A stretch of DNA of 64,000 nucleotides, taken from positions 1 through 64,000 of the forward strand of contig PCDL01000022.1 in NCBI GenBank assembly GCA_002778095.1, read 5' to 3'. The notes beneath the pieces were generated by a model. It had not been told where the DNA came from. It ran no database searches and saw only the letters and a list, made by a program, of their open reading frames with translations. Shown one piece after another: positions 1-10,861 of this stretch. Made by a program: the position numbers and the translations under genes. Within the stretch, counting starts at the first letter, position 1; each line of letters starts with the position of its first letter. This DNA is from Fragosphaeria purpurea (Eukaryota; Ascomycota; Sordariomycetes; Ophiostomatales; Ophiostomataceae).

Positions 1-482
1 CCTCATTTTTTTGCTCCGGATGACCTGAGCATCCATCCCACTGCCGGCAGTTCTCTCCTGGAAAGTCAGGCCAGTTCGGCGGGTTAGTGGCTCTACTGCC
101 GGCCTTTTGCAGCAGCCGAGCGAATCGGATGGGCACACTTCCCCCTTTTTTGGGCGGGTTTGAACCGGTCGCCACCAATTTCCACAACAAAAATACGGAG
201 TACGGAATTTGCAAACCACGAAGAGAGCAGGGCTTGATAGCAGAACCCGAGACCAACGCGCGGTCACGTTGAACGGCTTTGGGGGTATTACGACGACCTT
301 GCGGCTTTGCCTTTTCGGAAGGCGGCGCATCCGGCATTGGCGTGATATCACACTGCCACGACGAGCTCCTCCCTGGGCTAGAGAGCTGCAACGGACACAC
401 ACACACACACACACGCACACACCGGCACGTGCCTTTCTGAGATAACAACCCGGGCCGGCCGAACAAAAAACGACGTGGCCCC
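1..482. other. Intergenic, probable promoter/leader of the NCA2-like gene
   Basis: I see no convincing coding exon here. It holds a (CA)n run at about 392-420 and a TACGGAGTAC motif at 194-203 of the dispersed intergenic family described in the findings. Confidence 0.5.
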
Positions 483-2192
483 ATGTCTGTTATTGTAGAG
501 TTCGTGTGCACCTGTTTTACCTTGTTGAGAGACGATTTGGATCATTTTTTTTTTTCTTTCTTTTGCAATGCCCGGTCTTTCCTCCGGCTGTATCATGGAC
601 TAACGACTTTGCTCCCTTTGCAGCAATGTGCGTGCCTGGGAGGCCGACATTGACCGCATCACCCAAGGCCCGCTAGCCGCCTTTGAACCCGGGGCGGCTG
701 CCGGCGACGACCGCGTAAAGGAGGCCAGCATCACTGCCCTGTCGTCGGCGTACGTGGACGAGCTTCTCACGATCGTCAAAAACCTGAGCTGCAATTCGTC
801 GTCCCAACCCATCCTGCCCGTCTCGCGCATACGAGGCCTGCTGCGGCAGTCTGGTCTGCTGGATGCCGCCGAGCGGATCGAGGAGGCCGAGCGTGAGCCA
901 CCGTACCTGGCGCGGCAGCAGGGCGTTGAGCATGCCGAGGTCGGCGCGGTTGTAGAGGAGCAGGAGGAGGATGAAGAGGCGGGGCCGGAGGGGCCGGAGA
1001 ACGAAGACGGCCGGTCCTCCTCGGGAAGGGGAGGCAATGCCTCGGGGCGGCCGGGGGCGGCGATCCCCGTGTTCTCGCGTCCGAAATGGAGTGGCTCCTC
1101 GTCAGCAAAGCCACGGTGCAGGTGTATGGCGTTCTGTTGAACACACTGCTGGAGCAAATCACGCCGCTCAACCACGACATCTGGTACTGGGACGAGATCC
1201 TGGCGTCGTATCCGAGCCTCAGCCTGTACACCGTGCAAACGTCGCCGCTGCGGTTCTGGAAATGGACCAAGGAGATGGGCCAGGTCGTGGTCGAGAGCCG
1301 CGCGCGTTGGGGGGCGGCCCGTCTTGCGTCGCTGGGCAGCGGCGCGCTGCAGTCCGGCGGCGCGTCGTTGACCCGCCAGTGGCAGCAGTTTTATGCGATT
1401 GTGCGCCGGGGCGTGGCCGCGCGATCGGTCGCCGGCCTGGAGCGGCGCTTGTTCTCGCCCATTGCGCGCTGCCGGGCGGACGCGCGGCACAGCCGCAAGC
1501 GTCTCAAGCAGCTGAAGCAGCTCATCGCCAGCGGGCTGGGCATTCTCATCGACGAAGGCCTCCGCTTCGATCTCGACGAGGGCGCGGACGTCAAGGACAT
1601 TACGGCCGACAACGGGCGGCGGCGGGAAGGGTGTCGTGGAACGCAGCGTGTCGCTGATGGACCAGGTCACCGCGGACGTGCTGTCGGTGGAGTACTCGAT
1701 TCCCGACTTTGAAGACAAGGTGTTCAACGACGTGCAGGGGGATCCCATCCTGACGGCCAACCGCTTCGACACGAGCAAGCCGGCGCGGCTGGCCCAGCGC
1801 CTCGATCTGCTCCTGGCCCGGGGCATCCCCGGGCTGGTGGGCAACCTCGACGCCGTGGTCAACGAGTACGGCCGCCCGCCGCGGCTGCTGCGCTACTGGC
1901 TGCCGGTGGGCGTGCTGCTGCTCTCGTCGTCGACGCTGCTGCAGGTGGTCGCCCACCGCCGCGCCGACCTGACGCAGTGGGTGCGCGACGTCGGCGTCAC
2001 GGTGCGGGACTTTTGGTTCAACTGGGTCATCCAGCCGATTGCCCACGTGATCGGCACAGTCCGCCGCGACGCCAACAGCGAGATTGCGCTCATGAGCCGG
2101 GACAGCTTGCAGTCCGACCGCGACAGCCTCGAGCGGATGGTGGTGGAGTTCGCCCGGGACCGGCCGTCGCTCGTCGAGACAGCCGACTTGAC

Positions 2193-2234
<42 letters not shown>

Positions 2235-2866
2235 CGCGTCCAAGACAACACCACCGCCGACGGTGCTGACCGAGGCAGACGTCGCCCTTCTCCGGGCGAA
2301 AGTCCGGGCCGGCGATGTGACGCCAGTCCTGCGGGCCTACGAGTCGGGCCTGCGGAACCCGCTTCAGGCCGCCGTGCGCGGCGACCTCGTGCGGCCCCTG
2401 CTGATCCAGGTGCAGAAGACAAAGGTGGACCTGGAGGTGGCGATCAGCGGCATCGACGCGCTGCTCAAGAGCCAAGAGCTGGTGTTTGGCTTCGTGGGTC
2501 TGACGCCCGGGGTGCTCGTGAGCGTGGCCGTGCTGGTACGTGCGTGGCGTGCTGGGCGGCCGCCGGGGCCTGCGCCGGGGCCAGCGGGCGGGGCAGTGCG
2601 TCCGTGTGCTGCGCAACATTGACCGTATCTTTTGCGACGCGACGACGGACCCGGCAACGCTGCACGGCATCCTGTCGTACAAGCACCGCGGTCTGCTGGT
2701 GTGCGAGGTGCACGTGCTGCGGAACCTGGCGCGGGGTCTGCTGCCGGGCGACGTGGGCAAGGAGTTTCGCGAGGACGTCGACGAGGTGCTGAACGCCAAG
2801 ACGGTGGACAAGCAGCGGCTGGCGCTGGAGCGGGTGCGGTGGGCGTACGCGCGGTGGCTGCGGTGA
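483..2866 (+). CDS. NCA2: Nuclear control of ATPase protein 2 (NCA2) family, mitochondrial; three apparent frameshifts
   Basis: NCA2 proteins sit in the mitochondrial inner membrane and in yeast influence expression of mitochondrially encoded ATP synthase subunits 6 and 8. Recognition rests on EWLLVSKATVQVYGV and WYWDEIL (1086-1200), then SLMDQV, EFEDKV-like PDFEDKVF, and the C-terminal RNIDRI, GLLVCEVHVLR and ERVRWAYARWLR blocks. Two hydrophobic segments (about 1900-1950 and 2485-2535) fit membrane spans. The large exon starts at 624 after a clear branch point (CTAAC, 599-603) and CAG. A 17-nt first exon at 483-499 with a weak GTTCGT donor gives a family-like start (MSVIVDNVRAWEADIDRI); this is inferred. 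The frame shifts at about 1010-1060, 1612-1625 and 2536, always in GC-rich sequence without good splice sites. Correcting them gives about 752 residues. A poly-Ser run is encoded by (TCG)n at 2197-2231. It is either sequence error or a recently broken gene. Confidence 0.75.
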
Positions 2867-3365
2867 CTGGCAGCACCAGGGGCATAATTCGTGCAAAAAG
2901 CAAACAGCACAACGCAAAACCAAGTGGTTTTCTAGGCAACATACGAGAGCAGCATTTTCTGGATTTGATTTGATTTGATTCTGCATATAGCCAGGCAACG
3001 TGGATAGAAACAATATACACAGCGAGTTTTCATCAGAGGTTTTACACTCAAGCCGTATGGTCGCACTTTCAAGCACATGTTGACAATGTGTGGGCTCTTC
3101 TACTCTGTATGTTGTCTTATATTTGATACTCAAAATCATCACATCCCCCCCCCCTCTCAAAAACGCCGATAAAGCCTACGATGTAGGCAGTGATGCAGTT
3201 CCCAACGTGCGAATATTCCAACCTGCACGGAACAGAGCAACTATGCCTGCCATAATTTTAAAGATATCCAAAAACCCAAAGCAAAGGGATGGGAAGCAGC
3301 ACCAAAAGACTCTTTAGACCAACATACCAAAAGCGAAACAAACACCGCCAAAAAAAAAACTCTTC
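2867..3365. other. Convergent intergenic region
   Basis: This 3' flank lies between two convergent genes. It is AT-richer than its neighbours, with C and A homopolymers near 3147 and 3352. No gene or RNA is recognised. Confidence 0.5.
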
Positions 3366-4341
3366 CTACATGACAACACAGCACTGCTTGAGCAGCCGCG
3401 GTAGGCACTTGACCACGGCCTGCTCGATTTCGTGCTCCACCTGGTTTTGTTGGGGCCGTTGCTGATGCTGCTGCTGCTGGTGGGGGTGGTGTTGGTACTG
3501 GCCACCACCGCCCGCGACGCCGGGATAGCCAGCGTTGGCGGGCGGTGGGCTTACGTAGCCGCCGCCGTGGTGCCCGCCGTATCCGCCCAAGTGGCCCGCC
3601 GGTTGGGGCGGCAAGGGCGGCAACGCGCCCATGGCGCCGCCACCACCACCACCCGGCTGCAGGTTCACGTACATGCGCCCTTCGTTCGCCTCCGTCGCGT
3701 ACTGCAGGCCCAGCTCCTGGCACAGCTGCTCCACGGCCGGCTTGATCTTCTGCACGTGGTGCGCGCTGTGGTTGCCCCGGCCGACGATGACGTGCAGGTG
3801 CGTCTGGCCCTGGGCCTGCGCGGCGCGCACGCGGTCGCTGAGGATGCGCGCGGCCTCCTCGACGAACTGGCCGTGCAGGTCGATGGTGTCGGCGGCGACG
3901 CGGCCGGCGGCGTTGTTCTCGCGGAAGATGTAGTCCGAGGCCTGGCGGTTGTACTGGTCCATGGCGGCGGCGTGGCGCTTGCCCTCGGTGGAGAGGGACT
4001 TGGCGGCGGCGCCGTCGCCCGCGTTCGTAGGCATTGTGGGCCTAAGCCGGGGGAAGGCGTTAGTAGGAGGGATGAAAGAAGAGAAGAAAGGTGAGAGAGT
4101 GCTGGTCAAAATGACGCACCTGGTCAAAGCAGGAATTCCGTTTCGCGGCCTCCTCGCGGGCGAGGCCGCGGAGGCGGTCGTACTCGGCCTCGGCGTCGTG
4201 CGCGGCGTGGTGGTTGAACGCTGGGTGGGAAACACGGTGAGCGGGGGGGGACAAGATGGCGAGACACAAAAAAACAGACCAGTGTTACTTACACCGCTCG
4301 CCCAGCTGGGTCATGGGTATGGCGGCGGCGGCGGCGGCCAT
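3366..4341 (-). CDS. DUF1771-Smr domain protein with C-terminal CaaX box; one apparent frameshift
   Basis: Smr (small MutS-related) domains are nucleic-acid binding or nicking folds; DUF1771 commonly precedes Smr in eukaryotes. Exons are 4341-4293, 4220-4120 and 4041-3366, with GTAAGT and GTGCGT donors. The spliced N-terminus (MTQLGER, then AEAEYDRLRGLAREEAAKRN) is the DUF1771 helix region. TIDLHGQFVEEA and HVIVGRGNHS are the Smr DxH and GxGxHS-type motifs. A Gly/Pro/His/Gln-rich tail follows. The last four residues are CVVM, preceded by another Cys, a farnesylation-type CaaX box. The third exon reads in phase (AHNAYERG) only as far as a GGG at 4018-4020; removing one G restores DUF1771 and yields 274 residues. 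Alternatively translation starts at the internal ATG (4034), which would lose DUF1771; I think that less likely. Confidence 0.8.
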
Positions 4342-7300
4342 GGCGGAGGTGGTGTTACAAGGGGTGGCGTCGTTGTTGCGCAGGGAACGTTCTGCTGAGG
4401 TTTGGGGAGTATGAGAGAGAACACGGCGAATTGGGTGTTGAGGGCGGCCGACCCGGGGGCGGTGAGGCGGGCGGCAGAAAAAAGAAAAGAATCGGGAAGT
4501 TGAGACCCGACTAGGCGCGGTTGCACAAAGACGACAATGAATCAACAATATATGGGCGGCTCCAAGGATAAGGCTGCGGGGCCCGGAAAGATGCCTCCAA
4601 AGTTCAAAAAGAGGAATCAAGAAAATGTTGCCGATCGCCCCCATTTGATTCGGTTTTCGCGACGACAGCGCCGCGACCGCTACTCCCGTATAAGCGTTCC
4701 CTCGCGCCCCCAATTCAGCTGGCCTTTAGTGGCGAACGAGCTGAAAACTACGGGCGCAAATGCGTTTGGTTGGCCAGCCACATCGGACAAACCGGCGAGG
4801 ACGGCGTGCATACAACTACGCTTAATGTACTATGTAAAGTATGGAAGTACGACGTACGAGGAGCACCAAGTGCGACGGCGCACAGCACTGGGCGGCACGA
4901 AAAAAGAACACTACGGAGGACGGAAGCCAAAGGTAGAAACGATCGGCGCAGCGCCGCAGGGCGCTTGACCTGCAAGGCACGGAAAAGGAGCAAGGGGGTT
5001 CAGTCAAAGAGGGCAAAAAGACAAGAAAAAAGCATTCACCCCGCCTCTACGAAGTAGATTGTTTCAATCTTCTGGTCCTGGTGGCCCTGCCAGTGTTCGG
5101 AGTATCCAAAAAGACAGAGAATAAACCAATCAATCCCAACGCGCTTTAAACGTGCATTGCTCTCTGAGAAAGGGGAGAAGACGGAAGCCAAGTCGCTGAA
5201 CACAGCTTTTCCAAGAGCACGAAAAGATAAAACGGGTGATTGCATCAAATGCAACCCTTTTCGTTCCTAGTTGTATCTGCAAAAGCAACCAAGAACCAAT
5301 ATAGAGGCAGTCTTCGATGCAAGCAACCGTCCATGGATCGATCCTCCTGGATGGCCAAGGACAACGACGAAATGTGCCCACGGAGCAAGACTCGTACAAA
5401 AAGGAGGACGCCAGAACAGCAGTCAAGAAAGGGAGTATCACGATTGCCCCGAAAGGGCCGAAGGAACCGGCCGGTTGGCGGCAATATAGGAGACGGTTGT
5501 CATCCAACGGCGCCGAACGGGAAGAGCGGAAAAGACAATGTGGCCATCACAATAAAAGGCGAGACGGGCCTTCTAGAATACTACGAAGTACGATATGGTC
5601 CGAATGGACAAAAGGGATGATTTGCCCAATGATGTCGTACTTGCTCCCCTTTTCCGGTATTGACTGCCAGCATCCACTCTCTTTTTTCTTTTCGTCTCCC
5701 GTCAGGGGGTTACATCAGAATTGTAAAGAACAAGAAGAAGAAAAAGACCCTGGCACTAAAATCACCCCATGATCGGGACCAATTTCAGCATTAACCCCAA
5801 AAGAGATAAACGAAATTGAGGGAAAAAACAAGAGAGAGAGAGGGAGTGGGGGCCGGTCCAGGAACAAAACATGCACTGGGGGCAGGGTTTGTGGATTTAG
5901 TATCCATTGCCACGAGGAAAAGGAGCAGAGCTTGCCTTGATCGGGCTTGTGGGATTCATTTTATGTGCTTATGTACGTCGTAGTACGAATAGACAGAGCA
6001 TTGGTAGACAAATCCCCTGACGGGCTCAAGGAGCACCCGTACTTTGTATGGCTGCAAAGTAGAAAAAGAATTTGAACGTCACGGAGCATCAGAGAAAACG
6101 TGTCATGGCTGGTTCGTCATTTCAGAACGACCGGAAGCCCGGACTCCATACTTCGTACGCCATCGTTGCAATACGGAGCAGCGTGGAGCTGTCTACAAGT
6201 ACAACGTACGAAGTAATACGCCATATCGTACGTCGGGCTCCGTATTACACGGAAAACATTGGATCGTGTATTCCCTCCACTGCTCGGGTGTAATCTTACA
6301 GCGTTGGATCCGTTGGCAAGCCGATAACTTTGCAAACGGGTTGGACAGTGGGAACGGCGAAAGTAAGACGTGCTTGTTGGCATGGTTTTGAATTTACAAT
6401 TTTATTCACCCCATTTCACTTGACGAACATGTCCCCGTACGTACATAAGGTCTAGCACACTCGCGCGTTTCGAGGCGGACGAACGACGATCATGCCGGGA
6501 TCCTCGCGGATCCGTTGGAGAGACTTGAGCAAGAAGAGACGGTTTTCTACGCTGGAGAAGCATAAATAAAGGCCGAACAAAACAAACATGAAATGTCTGC
6601 GGAGGGGAACGTCAAGAGTTGGGACGGGGCTGCCAAGACGGGAGGAGAACGGTGTTGTTCTTGCGTGCACAGCGCATTCCCAAACGACCAAAGCCGAACC
6701 AAACAAACACACGGGCTGGCTGGGAGACAACACCCTCTTCCCGATGCGCGGCTAAAATCTGGGGGTCGTTTCAGGGCTGTCGAGGCGAAGGCTAAAAAAA
6801 AGAATGTGCATGCTGCTTCCTTCAAAGTGCTTTTATATCCGCATCCAGCTGGCAGTCTGCGACTCGAGAGAAGCAAGGCTGTCCTCTCTCATAAGGCGTC
6901 TCTGGAGGCTCCCGTGTCTTGCACTCCCATTGTAGCCCAGCAGCCGGGTCATGCCGCGGCCAACGAGCGGCCGTACGAAGACAGGACGTCGATGGACAAC
7001 GACGGGCAGAAACGGACTGACCAGTGAAAGCTCAACAACGCCGAAGAAAAAGCAGACCATGACAAGATGACAAGATGGAAAAGACGCCAGGTATCAGGAT
7101 AAAACAGAAGACGGGGGGAGAGGTTTCTTGTGTCCCGGGTTTCGTTGTCTGCCTTTATATTTTCGATATTACACCAAACCGCCGCAACACAAGGGCTACC
7201 GTCGTGATCTCTCGCCGATACAAAAGCGAGACTGCAATCCTAAGCCAGCCGTCGTCACAATAAGTTGTTTCACGTAGATGGTGGCGTTCTCTTTCTCGGT

Positions 7301-7986
7301 CGTCTTGGTGATGTCTTCTCTCTCTCTCTCTCTCTCTCTCTCCTTGACATCTCCTCTCATCCGCCGTGCAAAGACCACTCATTCTTGCCATAGCTCGTTT
7401 CGTCTATATCTGTTTTCCCCGTCTTCGTCTTTTCCCGCCGCATGGTTCACAACTTGTTTCGATCGCCCTTTCTCCGCTGCCCTCTGTCGTTCCCCCCACG
7501 GGAATGGGAGAAAATCGAAATACGAAGTACGAGGAACTTTCTATTGCCTGTCTACGACGGCGTATGCGACGTACACAAGCAGAACCTGTGTACGACGACA
7601 CTGTAGGCGAATATTTGCCTGCACGGCTATTTGAAGGCCACCAGGGTCCGAGCGTAGGGGCTCCTGCGCAAGGGGAAAAGGGAAAGGAAAAATTACGAGG
7701 CAAAAAACATAAGGTCGTAAAAGTAGCACACAGTCGGTTCATTGTTATCCTCATTTTGCCTTTTCGTTGTCTGTTTGCTGTGTTGCAATCGGCTGTGGGT
7801 ATATCACGTTTTCTGATGAGGTTGCCCCGTAACTGGAGCCATGTCGTACTTTGTGCATCATCTTCAGGAGATAGTAATACTCTGGAAACCCCAGCCAAAC
7901 CTCAAACAACCGCCCTGTCCGGGCCTTGTGGCTTACAACTACAACATAGGAGCCCTGTATTATTTCTCGTCTGGAGACGAGATATC

Positions 7987-8004
7987 GTACGAAGTACTTC
8001 GTAC
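7987..8004. repeat. 18-bp perfect palindrome of the TACGAAGTA family
   Basis: GTACGAAGTACTTCGTAC is self-complementary; it is two overlapping inverted copies of the dispersed 9-mer, followed by more alternating TACG/GTAT sequence to about 8032. Confidence 0.85.
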
Positions 8005-8199
8005 CGTATATACGGGAGTACTTAATACGTATACTGCGAGCCACCGCCGTTACGAAAGGAAAATGGAAGGCACGACCAACGACGGAGGCGTAAACGGACA
8101 GCCGCATCTTCGCAGCTGTCTTGGATGTGCGCTGTTGCTTCGTCGCTCCTTCCCACTGCAGTCGTATGTAACAAAGTGCTCGTTCCCTGTTTGCTCCTT

Positions 8200-9445
8200 C
8201 CTCCGTACATATGTCCCCCTTTTTTTCCACTCGTCGTTCTTTCCCCCCAGAGCGCGCCCCCCCTAATAGAAATAGGCAAGAACCCCCCCTTTTTACCGGC
8301 CTAGGCCAGCGCGCCAGTTTGCCAGTCCCTTCCCTTTCCAATGCGATTACCCATTTTTTCTACTTCTTGTTACCACTTCGCTCTTTCCCGTCGCCCCCGT
8401 CCCTTCTCCCACGCCACCACCCAATAACGTGCTCCGTAGGGTCTCCGTTCTCCGTACCTTGCTTCCTTTCCCACTTTTCTTTCCTTTTTGAGTTTGCTTC
8501 TCCTTTCGTTCCATTTCGTCCCCTCTCCACTCCACTTGGCCTCTCTTCACCTTTTCCCCCGTTTCCCTTCTAATTCGCTTCACCTCAAACGGCATGATCG
8601 CACGCTCTTTCCGTTCACCACCAACGACCACCACCACAACCACTACAACCATCAACTACCAACCACTATAACCACGACGGCGTATTTCCAGCACAGCAAG
8701 TCCGCCTGTTCCTCTCCCCCAACCCCCTTTTGTCCTTAGTTTCATTGTCTCATTGTCCCTTTTTGCTTTGCTTTTTTTTTTCTCTTTCTTTTTTTTCCCT
8801 CTCTTTTTTCTTCCTCCAGGCCCATTCCGTGTTTTCCTCGTTATTATCGATTTTATTTTATTTTACTTTATTTTATTTCCCTTTTCTTTTGTTTCGTTCG
8901 GCCTCTTCGTTGCTGTTCCCCCCTTTTCCGCATTCTTTACGAAACGTCAACAAATTGTTGCGTCTTCTCTCTTGTGCTTCTCCCTTTCTCTCTTCCTGAC
9001 GATCGAATAAACGGCGACTCGCTCTTCACGACAACCGAAACGATCACTTGATTGGGTACGTGTCTTCCAAGTTCGTTTATCTTGCGGTCCTTTTCTTGAA
9101 TCGCGAGAAATGGGAGTGCATCGCCATCAAGCCATCCTCATCTCTGTTTCTTCTCCCTTTCTCCCTTTCTTCATGTATCCATACCAACCAATCGGTCTTT
9201 TTTGAGTGGCTTTCTCGCTATTTTTGCTTTCCCAGCGTGTCGCGTGTCTTCCGTTTTCTGCTGTTGCTTGTTCTCTCCTCTTCGCTCTTCGCAGAACGGC
9301 ATCAAACAGAATGCAGCAGTCAACTAATTGAGAATTCAGTCCCGCGTCCGCAAGCGAACGACGTCTTCATTTTTTTCCCCGTTCACGATCGACGATTTTT
9401 TAGCCATTGTTACGGTTTCTGCGTGTGCGACGACCAATTGCCAAG
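8200..9445 (+). promoter_or_regulatory. Pyrimidine-rich upstream region/leader of the G-alpha gene
   Basis: The plus strand is dominated by C and T for over 1 kb up to the G-alpha start codon, with long T and CT stretches at 8760-8880. Such tracts are common in promoters and leaders of highly expressed filamentous ascomycete genes. The transcription start cannot be placed from sequence, and a leader intron is possible. Confidence 0.4.
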
Positions 9446-10861
9446 ATGGGTTGCGGAATGAGCGTGGAGGAGAAGGAGGGCAAGGCCCGAAACGAGGAGA
9501 TCGAAAACCAGCTGAAGCGCGACCGGCTGCAACAACGAAACGAAATCAAGATGCTTCTTCTGGGTACGTGAAACGCTTGCAAAAAAAAATCGCTTTCCGT
9601 TGTCTACGGTGGCAAGACACCACTTGCCTGGATGCCGCAAAGGAGGATGTTTTTGTCCGCATCGTGCATTTGGGGCCCTTTGCCCGTTCGTGTGTCATGC
9701 ACAATTTGTTCGTTTCCTAACCGATTTTTTACGTTCTGCAGGTGCTGGTGAATCCGGAAAGTCGACGATTTTGAAGCAGATGAAGCTCATTCACGAAGGG
9801 GGCTACTCGCGCGATGAGCGCGAATCGTTCAAAGAAATCATCTACAGCAACACCGTCCAGTCGATGCGCGTCATTCTCGAGGCCATGGAGTCGCTGGAGT
9901 TGCCGCTGGAGGACCAACGGATGGAGTACCACGTGCAGACCATCTTCATGCAACCCGCCCAGATTGAGGGCGAGGTGCTGCCGCCCGAAGTGGGCAACGC
10001 CATCGAGGCGCTGTGGAAGGACCGCGGCGTACAGGAGTGCTTCAAGCGGTCGCGCGAATACCAGCTGAACGACTCGGCAAGATAGTGAGTTTCTAGCATA
10101 TGGGACGGGATGAGACCCTCCCGAGGCACATCTCAGCCAACTGGTTTCTCTGGGCTAACTTTTTTTCCCCTCCCCCCTAGTTACTTTGACAACATCGCTC
10201 GTATTGCGGCGCCTGATTATATGCCCGACGACCAGGACGTTTTGCGCTCGCGTGTCAAGACCACCGGCATTACCGAGACGACCTTCATCATCGGCGACCT
10301 CACCTACCGCATGTTCGACGTCGGTGGCCAGCGGTCGGAGCGGAAAAAGTGGATTCACTGCTTCGAGAACGTCACCACCATTTTGTTCCTCGTCGCCATT
10401 TCCGAGTACGACCAGCTGCTGTTCGAAGACGAGACCGTCAACCGCATGCAGGAGGCCCTGACCTTGTTCGATTCGATCTGCAACTCGCGGTGGTTCATCA
10501 AGACGTCCATCATCCTGTTCCTCAACAAGATCGACCGGTTCAAGGAGAAGCTGCCCATCAGCCCCATGAAGAACTACTTCCCCGACTACGACGGGGGCGA
10601 CGACTACGCCGCCGCGTGCGACTACATCCTCAACCGCTTTGTCAACCTGAACCAGCACGAGACAAAACAGATCTACACCCACTTTACCTGCGCCACCGAC
10701 ACAACACAAATCCGCTTTGTCATGGCGGCTGTCAATGGTAAGCTTCTCTTTATATTTTTGCTCAAAATCAATAGAAGACACAAACGTGGTTTCATTTGCT
10801 GACAGTTTTCTTTCCAGACATTATCATCCAAGAGAACTTGCGTCTATGTGGTCTAATCTAA
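9446..10861 (+). CDS. gna-1: Heterotrimeric G-protein alpha subunit, group I (G-alpha-i-like)
   Basis: This GTPase couples seven-transmembrane receptors to cAMP and other signalling at the plasma membrane; group I subunits govern growth, development and virulence traits in filamentous fungi. Exons are 9446-9563, 9742-10084, 10181-10737 and 10818-10861, giving exactly 353 residues, the family's usual length. MGCGMS at the N-terminus carries the myristoylation (G2) and palmitoylation (C3) sites. GAGESGKS (40-47) is the P-loop, RVKTTGITE holds the switch I arginine, DVGGQ (200-204) the catalytic glutamine, NKID and TCAT the guanine specificity loops. The protein ends CGLI, with the Cys at -4 that pertussis toxin modifies in Gi proteins. 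All introns are GT-AG; the second has a GCTAAC branch point. It appears intact and is close to fungal GNA-1/MagB/SSG-1 proteins. The symbol follows Neurospora usage. Confidence 0.97.

Larger units (their letters stand above)
4342..9445. other. 5.1-kb region without a recognised gene
   Basis: No reading frame of convincing composition or homology is seen on either strand. It contains several copies of the TACGAAGTA family (5048, 5582, 6149, 6207, 7521), including an 18-bp perfect palindrome at 7987-8004, and a (TC)n run at about 7318-7343. From about 8200 to 9440 the plus strand is strongly pyrimidine-rich, which looks like the promoter and 5' leader of the G-alpha gene. Confidence 0.5.

Noticed and set aside
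1010..1060. A short intron explaining the first NCA2 frame change
   Set aside because: No GT donor and AG acceptor pair of the right length class with a branch point was found; a one-base loss in a G/C run explains it more simply.
7318..7343. (TC)n microsatellite as possible regulatory element
   Set aside because: Simple repeat with no nearby start; nothing supports a function.
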